Below are positions 8,009-12,378 of a DNA stretch of 12,378 nucleotides, in pieces (the first letter of the stretch is position 1; each line of letters opens with the position of its first letter). The translations under genes and the position numbers were made by a program. The notes below the pieces were generated by a model, which saw only the letters and a program-made list of their open reading frames with translations, did no database searches and was not told where the DNA came from. Origin of the DNA: Dehalococcoides sp. (GTDB lineage: Bacteria > Chloroflexota > Dehalococcoidia > Dehalococcoidales > RBG-16-60-22). The stretch is taken from the NCBI GenBank assembly GCA_030665795.1, contig DAOUZD010000005.1, forward strand, positions 1-12,378, given 5' to 3'.

Positions 8009-8092
8009 TACCTCACCCCCTTAGTCCCTTCTCCTTCAAAGGAGAGGGGAATTTATGGATAGAGGGGCTTTACCCCTCTAGAACTTCCCTTA
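8009..8092. repeat. REP-like double-hairpin element between mrfA and ftsY
   Basis: A GC-rich stretch in a 135-base gap, with two stem-loops. Hairpin 1 (8026-8048) pairs TCTCCT with AGGAGA, extended by CCC/GGG across a one-base bulge. Hairpin 2 (8060-8080) is a perfect 8-bp stem TAGAGGGG/CCCCTCTA with a five-base loop. The flanking CCTCACCCCC and TTCCCTTAAG segments look like parts of the same unit. From memory, similar CCTCACCCC...GAGAGGGG...CCCCTCT units are dispersed in Dehalococcoidia genomes. There is only one copy here, so its repeat status is inferred. It could act as an mRNA stabiliser or attenuator between mrfA and ftsY. Confidence 0.6.
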
Positions 8093-8118
8093 AGTATAAT
8101 TTCAAGGCTTAGCCTCTC

Positions 8119-10404
8119 TTACCGGGCAAGCAATCCTTCCAACAGTATCTGAGCTGCCTTCTTATCCAGAGGCTGATTATTATTGCCGCACTTGGGCGAC
8201 TGAATACAGCTTGGACATCCCTCCTGACACGGGCACTCCGCAATCGCCCTCAGTGTAGCTTGCCATAATTGCGCTATCATGTCAAAGCCCTTCTCGGCAA
8301 TACCGATACCGCCGGGGTAGGCATCATAAATGAATACCTGGGCTCGACCGGTGTCGGGGTGAAGAGGGGTAGAGACGCCGCCAATATCATTGCGGTCACA
8401 CAGGGCAAACAGGGGCAGAATACCAATGGCGGCGTGTTCCACGGCGTGTAATCCCCCGGCAAAATCGAGTTGAGATTCCTCCAGTCGAGCGACGACCTCC
8501 AGCGGCAGGTCAAACCAGAGCGCCACCGTGGAAAAACACTGGGGCGGCAAATCAAGCAGTTCTTCCCCGATTACCTCTTCGGTGAATTGTGCCTTCTTTT
8601 TGAAGCCGACCACGGTCGTGGTAACCTCCACTTCACCCACGTATACCTTTACCCGCCCCAAGTTTTTCTCGCGGCTTAGTTTCACGATATGTAAATCTTC
8701 AATTTCTTTCGTCTGGGTATAGTAATTGGCTGTCGTCGGTACGGCGTAGGCAGTACGATTAGCCAGGTCAAGCTCGGTGACCAGATAGGACTCTCCCTGA
8801 TGCAGATAGATCGCTCCCGGATGTATCTGGAAGAGAGCGACACTGGCCTCGACTGTCTCCAGTAGTGAGTCGGTTGAGGTATCCATCACAGCAAAGTTCT
8901 GACCCGTAGTAGAACGGATATTAACCGCCTGAGCCGGGTAGGCAATCGCCGGGGAAAGGTACCACTTCTGATTGCGTTCCTTGAGTATGCCCTGCTCCTC
9001 CAGCACCTTCCTTTCCTGAGTCAAGGCAGCACCAAAGATTTTTTCATCCTCACTATCTAGTGGACATTCCCAGGCAGCACATAACAGATGCGCTCTCAAA
9101 ATATAAGGGTTGCTTGGGTTAACCAGCGCATTCTCAAAGCTCTTCTGAAAGAAGGAATCAGGGTGACGCATAAAATACTGGTCCAGAGGATTATCCAGCG
9201 CCACCAAAAAGCTCAGCGATTCGTCTTGACTTCGGCCGCTCCTTCCCGCCTGCTGCCAGGTGCTGGCAATACTTCCCGGGTAGCCAGCCAGCACCGTAGC
9301 ATCTAAGTCACCGATATCTATGCCCAACTCCAAAGCATTGGTGGCCACCACCCCGGTAAGTTGACCGCTAAAAAGCTCCTGCTCGATTTGCCGCCGCTCC
9401 TGCGGGAGATAACCAGCCCGGTAGGGTTTAATTTGCTCGGAACGGACGAGGCTTACTTCGGCTAACCGCTGCTGTGAGTAGATGTAAATAAGCTCGGTCA
9501 GGCGGCGGGTACGAGCAAAGGTTAGCGTGCGAATATCACGACTGACCAGCTCGGTGAACAGGTTGGTCGCTTCACTATTAGCACTGCGCCGAAGACTCTT
9601 CGCCTTATCCAGGATTGGAGGATTCCAGAAGACAAAGTCCTTGCCGCCGTGAGGTGAGCCGTCACTATCCACCACCGCAAAAGGCAGACCGACCAGTTCT
9701 TCGGCATGTTCACCGGGGTTAGCTATCGTCGCCGAACAGCAGATGAATTGAGGCGTCGAGCCATAAAGGTGGCACAGACGGCACAGGCGACGCAGCACAC
9801 CAGCCACATGGGAACCAAAAACACCACGATAGGTATGGGCTTCATCCACCACCACATACCGTAAGTGGCGCAGAAACCTTGACCAGGATTGATGGTTGGG
9901 CAGTATGCCAATATGGAGCATATCCGGATTGGTAAGGATTATCCTGGCGCGCTTTCTTATTTCAGACCGCTCCTCCCGCGGCGTATCACCATCAAAAGTA
10001 GCCAGTTCCCCTATTTGAAATAGCTCAGGGGCAAATAGCTGGTGTAAACCACGCAGCTGGTCCTGCGCCAGGGCCTTGGTTGGGAAGAGGTAAAGGGCAC
10101 GACTCCCCGGTTCCGCTAAAAATGCTTCGGCAACGGCAATGTTGTAACACAACGTCTTCCCACTGGCGCTTGAAGTGGCCACCATCACGTTTTCCCCCTG
10201 CCGTGCCTTGTTCACCGCTTCCGCCTGATGAGCATAGAGAGGCAATAAACCATGTTTACGGAGACATTCTTGAAGTTTGGCAGATAAAGGTTGGTCTAAT
10301 TCGGCATAGGTAGCCTGGCGGGGTGGAATATGCTCGATATGGGCAATCTGACCAGCATAGGTGGCTTGAGTTTGAAGATGATAAAGGAAGGCCAAAGTAT
10401 CCAC
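8119..10404 (-). CDS. mrfA: MrfA/YprA-type DEAH-box DNA repair helicase with MZB (DUF1998) domain
   Basis: Superfamily 2 ATP-dependent helicase of 761 residues, close to B. subtilis MrfA (YprA, about 749), a 3'-to-5' DNA helicase needed for mitomycin C adduct repair. Motifs in order: Q-motif-like YAHQAEAV (Gln60), Walker A TSSASGKT (77-84), PTKALAQDQ (Ia, 108-116), DEAH box (187-190), CCSATIANP (III), VATNALELGIDIGDLDA (V) and QQAGRSGRS (VI). The C-terminal region ends in the zinc-binding cluster CPCQEGCPSCIQSPKCG, with Cys726, Cys730, Cys733 and Cys739 the likely ligands. The start is GTG 10404, 15 bases after the DUF503 stop, with only a weak GAGAG-type SD. The MrfA assignment over other DUF1998 helicases rests on full-length architecture and on the absence of an extra domain. 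Confidence 0.88.
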   Translation of the reverse strand: MDTLAFLYHLQTQATYAGQIAHIEHIPPRQATYAELDQPLSAKLQECLRKHGLLPLYAHQAEAVNKARQGENVMVATSSASGKTLCYNIAVAEAFLAEPGSRALYLFPTKALAQDQLRGLHQLFAPELFQIGELATFDGDTPREERSEIRKRARIILTNPDMLHIGILPNHQSWSRFLRHLRYVVVDEAHTYRGVFGSHVAGVLRRLCRLCHLYGSTPQFICCSATIANPGEHAEELVGLPFAVVDSDGSPHGGKDFVFWNPPILDKAKSLRRSANSEATNLFTELVSRDIRTLTFARTRRLTELIYIYSQQRLAEVSLVRSEQIKPYRAGYLPQERRQIEQELFSGQLTGVVATNALELGIDIGDLDATVLAGYPGSIASTWQQAGRSGRSQDESLSFLVALDNPLDQYFMRHPDSFFQKSFENALVNPSNPYILRAHLLCAAWECPLDSEDEKIFGAALTQERKVLEEQGILKERNQKWYLSPAIAYPAQAVNIRSTTGQNFAVMDTSTDSLLETVEASVALFQIHPGAIYLHQGESYLVTELDLANRTAYAVPTTANYYTQTKEIEDLHIVKLSREKNLGRVKVYVGEVEVTTTVVGFKKKAQFTEEVIGEELLDLPPQCFSTVALWFDLPLEVVARLEESQLDFAGGLHAVEHAAIGILPLFALCDRNDIGGVSTPLHPDTGRAQVFIYDAYPGGIGIAEKGFDMIAQLWQATLRAIAECPCQEGCPSCIQSPKCGNNNQPLDKKAAQILLEGLLAR

Positions 10405-10419
10405 GATAATTCACTCTCA

Positions 10420-10710
10420 CTAAACTGGTAGAATCTCAATTTCATAATCGAGTATCTCTACATCAAATCGGCTATTAATGACGAAATCCACCACTTTGGA
10501 CAGGACTTCGTTAGTATAGCGGTTATCGTTACTCACGCAACAAATTCCGATGGTCGCCAGCTGCCAACGGTCGTGGTTATCAACCTCAGCCACCGAAACA
10601 TTAAATTTGTTCCGGACCCGGCTAGTAATCGATTTCAATACCTGCCGCTTACCCTTGAGCGACAAATTTCCCGGTAAGCGAAGGCTAATTTTGCACACAC
10701 CAACATTCAT
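10420..10710 (-). CDS. DUF503 (YlxP-like) family protein
   Basis: Small protein of 96 residues. It has the family's N-terminal pattern MNVGVCKISLRLPGNLSLKGKRQVLKSI, a central VAEVDNHDRWQLATIGI, and a C-terminal helix-strand end. DUF503 proteins have a ferredoxin-like alpha-beta fold. They are often found near ribosome-maturation and translation genes, but their molecular role is not settled. I chose ATG 10710 because it begins exactly where the family begins. A TTG at 10728 would add six residues that do not fit. No good SD precedes either start. A candidate promoter lies 40-69 bases upstream, so this is probably the first gene of the run that continues into mrfA. Confidence 0.85.
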   Translation of the reverse strand: MNVGVCKISLRLPGNLSLKGKRQVLKSITSRVRNKFNVSVAEVDNHDRWQLATIGICCVSNDNRYTNEVLSKVVDFVINSRFDVEILDYEIEILPV

Positions 10711-10749
10711 GACCCATCTAGTCAACAAGAAACCAGCTACTTTATCTCT

Positions 10750-10779
10750 AATCTATCACCCCTCCCAATTGGGTGTCAA
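10750..10779 (-). promoter_or_regulatory. Candidate promoter for DUF503-mrfA
   Basis: On the minus strand there is a perfect -35 TTGACA (10779-10774), an 18-base spacer, and -10 TAGATT (10755-10750), which matches 4 of 6. A 17-base spacer gives the weaker ATAGAT. The predicted start is near 10743, leaving a leader of about 33 bases before ATG 10710. Confidence 0.5.
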
Positions 10780-10810
10780 ACAGAAGAAGCTAGTTCGAAC
10801 CTAAATATAC

Positions 10811-10840
10811 TTGCCCAAGACAGTAAACATATGATATTAT
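10811..10840 (+). promoter_or_regulatory. Candidate promoter for the citrate/homocitrate synthase gene
   Basis: TTGCCC (10811-10816), 18 bases, TATTAT (10835-10840; 5 of 6). The predicted start is near 10847, giving a leader of about 54 bases. It diverges from the DUF503 promoter and does not overlap it. The leader shows no stable fold or T-box/riboswitch pattern that I can recognise. Confidence 0.45.
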
Positions 10841-10900
10841 TAGATATTACATCTTCCTACCTGAACCACGCTTACCAAAATCCAGCAGGAGAAGAGGCAT

Positions 10901-12139
10901 ATGCCCAAGATTTATTTTATTGATGTAACCAACCGAGATGGAGTTCAAACGGCAAAACTCGGCTTGTCCAAGCTGGAAAAGACCTTAATCAACGTTTACC
11001 TTAATGAGTTGGGCGTCTTTCAGTCCGAGTTTGGCTTTCCCACCACCAAGCACGAAACCCTCTACCTGCAGGCTAACCTGGAACTGGCCGAGATGGGAGT
11101 CCTCCAACCCATCCGCTTGGAAGGATGGCTAAGAGCCATTGCCAGTGATGTCGAGACCGCGTTTAAGTTGGTACCTGACATCAAGCATCTCAACCTCTCG
11201 ATATCTACATCAACCCAGATGATTAATGGCAAATTTCAGGGTAGAAAGAAAAAGGATGATATCCTAAACGACATGACCCAGGCAGTTGATGTCGCCAGGA
11301 CTCTTGGCGCTGAGACCATTGGTGTCAATGCCGAAGATGCCTCCCGGACAGACCTGGATTTCCTCATTAAATTCGGCCTGGCTGCTAAGGAACACGGGGC
11401 CAATAGACTGAGGTACTGTGATACCCTTGGTTATGATAACCCTTTCACCATCTATGAAACCACCAAGGCGCTGGCGGAAAACACCGGCATGGCCATTGAG
11501 ATTCACTGCCATGGTGACCTGGGGATGGCGGTGGCCAATTCCCTGGCCGGGGCTAAAGGAGCTATCGATGGCGGGCAGGATGTTTATATCAATACCACCG
11601 TTAACGGCATCGGGGAAAGGGCGGGAAATGCTGACCTGGTAGCTACTGCTCTGGCGGTTACCAAATCAAAGGGATTTGCTGAAAAATACGAATCGGGTAA
11701 TCCAATTAATTTGTCAAGGGCCTACAAGATAGCCAAGTTTGCCGAATATGCCTTTGGCGTTGATATTCCAATGAACCAGCCGGGGGTCGGCGCTAATGCT
11801 TTCGCCCACTCCTCCGGCATCCACGCTGACGGCGTATTAAAGGACCCGGAAAACTACGAGCTATACGGCTACGAAGAATTGGGCAGGGGTGACCCGGTGA
11901 AGGTAGAAACGGGAAGGGAAATCATCGCCGGACAGTACAGCGGCATATCTGGCTTCAGACATGTCATGGGAAAGATGGATGTTTCCTTCTCTAGTCGGGA
12001 AGAGGCCAGTGAGCTTTTGGAGTTGGTCAGGTATGCTAATGTGGAAGCACAAAAACCGCTGGTTGAGGATGAACTGCTTTTTATTGCCAAATATCCCAGG
12101 ATTGCGAAGAAACTTTTAACCCTCACCCCATTGGAGTAG
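10901..12139 (+). CDS. DRE-TIM synthase, probable Re-citrate synthase (homocitrate/isopropylmalate synthase family)
   Basis: Claisen-type acetyl-CoA condensing enzyme of the DRE-TIM metallolyase superfamily. The likely reaction is acetyl-CoA plus oxaloacetate to citrate with Re stereochemistry, feeding 2-oxoglutarate in an anaerobe. The TIM barrel shows N11-R12-D13-G14 in place of the usual LRDGEQ, metal-ligand histidines His202 and His204 (EIHCHGD) with Asp206, and the signature NGIGERAGN (235-243). A C-terminal subdomain contains HSSGIHADGVLKD. The 412 residues leave no room for a LeuA-type leucine-regulatory domain. The FIDVTNRDGVQT opening and FQSEFGFPTT segment differ from NifV/LeuA and recall the Re-citrate synthases described in Clostridium kluyveri and Dehalococcoides. 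That recall is from memory and decides the call. Homocitrate synthase remains possible. ATG 10901 follows AGGAG at 9 bases. It appears monocistronic. Confidence 0.8.
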   Translation: MPKIYFIDVTNRDGVQTAKLGLSKLEKTLINVYLNELGVFQSEFGFPTTKHETLYLQANLELAEMGVLQPIRLEGWLRAIASDVETAFKLVPDIKHLNLSISTSTQMINGKFQGRKKKDDILNDMTQAVDVARTLGAETIGVNAEDASRTDLDFLIKFGLAAKEHGANRLRYCDTLGYDNPFTIYETTKALAENTGMAIEIHCHGDLGMAVANSLAGAKGAIDGGQDVYINTTVNGIGERAGNADLVATALAVTKSKGFAEKYESGNPINLSRAYKIAKFAEYAFGVDIPMNQPGVGANAFAHSSGIHADGVLKDPENYELYGYEELGRGDPVKVETGREIIAGQYSGISGFRHVMGKMDVSFSSREEASELLELVRYANVEAQKPLVEDELLFIAKYPRIAKKLLTLTPLE

Positions 12140-12166
12140 CTACATAGGTTAATAATACTCAGCACC

Positions 12167-12196
12167 AAGAGGCTGTTTTAAGAGGCAGCCTCTTTT
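12167..12196 (+). terminator. Rho-independent terminator after the synthase gene
   Basis: A perfect 9-bp stem AAGAGGCTG (12167-12175) / CAGCCTCTT (12186-12194) with a 10-base loop, ending in a short T run. It starts 28 bases after the stop codon. It separates the synthase from the following partial gene, so that gene needs its own promoter. Confidence 0.85.
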
Positions 12197-12268
12197 CATT
12201 AGCCACGAATACGGTTATTATAGTATTGAATAAATATATTAAATCTATATTAAATCGAAGATATTAAA

Positions 12269-12378
12269 ATGGTTAAAGAATTGCCCGGCATGGTCTTAAA
12301 AGCTATTGGCGTTGTCAAAAGTGAAATCAAGCAGTCATCAATGCGTGACAGCAAGGATGTTGTTTCTGATATTGTCGT
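12269..12378 (+). CDS. trmO: TsaA/TrmO-like protein, N-terminal fragment (runs off window)
   Basis: The first 36 codons of an open frame cut by the window end. LKAIGVVKSEIKQSSMRDSKDVVSDIV matches the usual opening of the TsaA/TrmO family (xIGVVxSxxK...). TrmO methylates N6 of t6A37 in threonine tRNA using S-adenosylmethionine. The start could be ATG 12269 or the in-frame ATG 12290, which sits nearer the conserved block. Neither has a clear SD. The 72 bases upstream are very AT-rich and contain TTGAAT (12226-12231) followed by TATTAA (12248-12253) at 16 bases, a weak promoter candidate. With so little protein visible, the exact family member is uncertain. Confidence 0.62.
   Translation, partial: MVKELPGMVLKAIGVVKSEIKQSSMRDSKDVVSDIV

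Noticed and set aside
8009..8092. Possible CRISPR repeat or rho-independent terminator
   Set aside because: There is one copy only and no spacers. Neither hairpin is followed by a proper T run on either strand, so a REP-like unit fits better.
5039..10710. Mobile island or defence system in the minus-strand run (helicase plus small protein plus transporter)
   Set aside because: The helicase has standard MrfA architecture. Its neighbours are housekeeping genes, and there are no integrase, direct repeats, att-like ends or compositional shift.
10841..10900. Possible riboswitch or T-box in the synthase leader
   Set aside because: The leader is about 54 bases with no stable stem and no recognisable conserved box.

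Overview
The window reads as a stretch of ordinary housekeeping chromosome from an anaerobic bacterium. The best guess is Chloroflexota, class Dehalococcoidia or close to it. That placement is an inference. It rests on the style of the proteins, on a homocitrate-synthase-like enzyme resembling the Re-citrate synthase known from Dehalococcoides and clostridia, and on a REP-like GC-rich hairpin repeat of a kind I recall from that group. There is no transposase, integrase, CRISPR array, rRNA or tRNA, and base usage looks uniform.

Layout. (1) Bases 1-1285, minus strand: mtaB, a tRNA t6A37 methylthiotransferase, cut by the window edge a few residues before its expected end. It lies behind a near-consensus promoter that would give an almost leaderless mRNA. 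(2) Bases 1414-5002, plus strand: a tight fabF-recJ-plsY cluster (fatty-acid elongation, single-strand exonuclease, a divergent acyl-phosphate G3P acyltransferase). fabF has no NTG codon that gives a complete protein. A strong Shine-Dalgarno points to an ATA start. (3) Bases 5039-10710, minus strand, transcribed right to left: DUF503 protein, MrfA-type repair helicase, a REP-like hairpin element, ftsY, lgt, and an OFA-like MFS transporter. The last three are tightly packed; lgt and the MFS gene share one base. (4) Bases 10901-12139, plus strand: a probably monocistronic Re-citrate/homocitrate synthase family enzyme with a candidate promoter and a clear intrinsic terminator. (5) Bases 12269 to the end: the first 36 codons of a TsaA/TrmO-like protein.

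How the genes fit together. fabF and plsY both serve membrane lipid synthesis. ftsY and lgt both serve protein delivery to, and lipoprotein maturation at, the membrane. recJ and mrfA are DNA-repair functions. The citrate-forming enzyme would feed 2-oxoglutarate and glutamate synthesis. I found no convincing undescribed multi-gene system. The points most worth a second look are the apparent ATA start of fabF, the leaderless mtaB promoter, the loss of normal motif-1 residues in PlsY, the hairpin repeat abutting an ambiguous ftsY start, and the identity of the citrate/homocitrate synthase.
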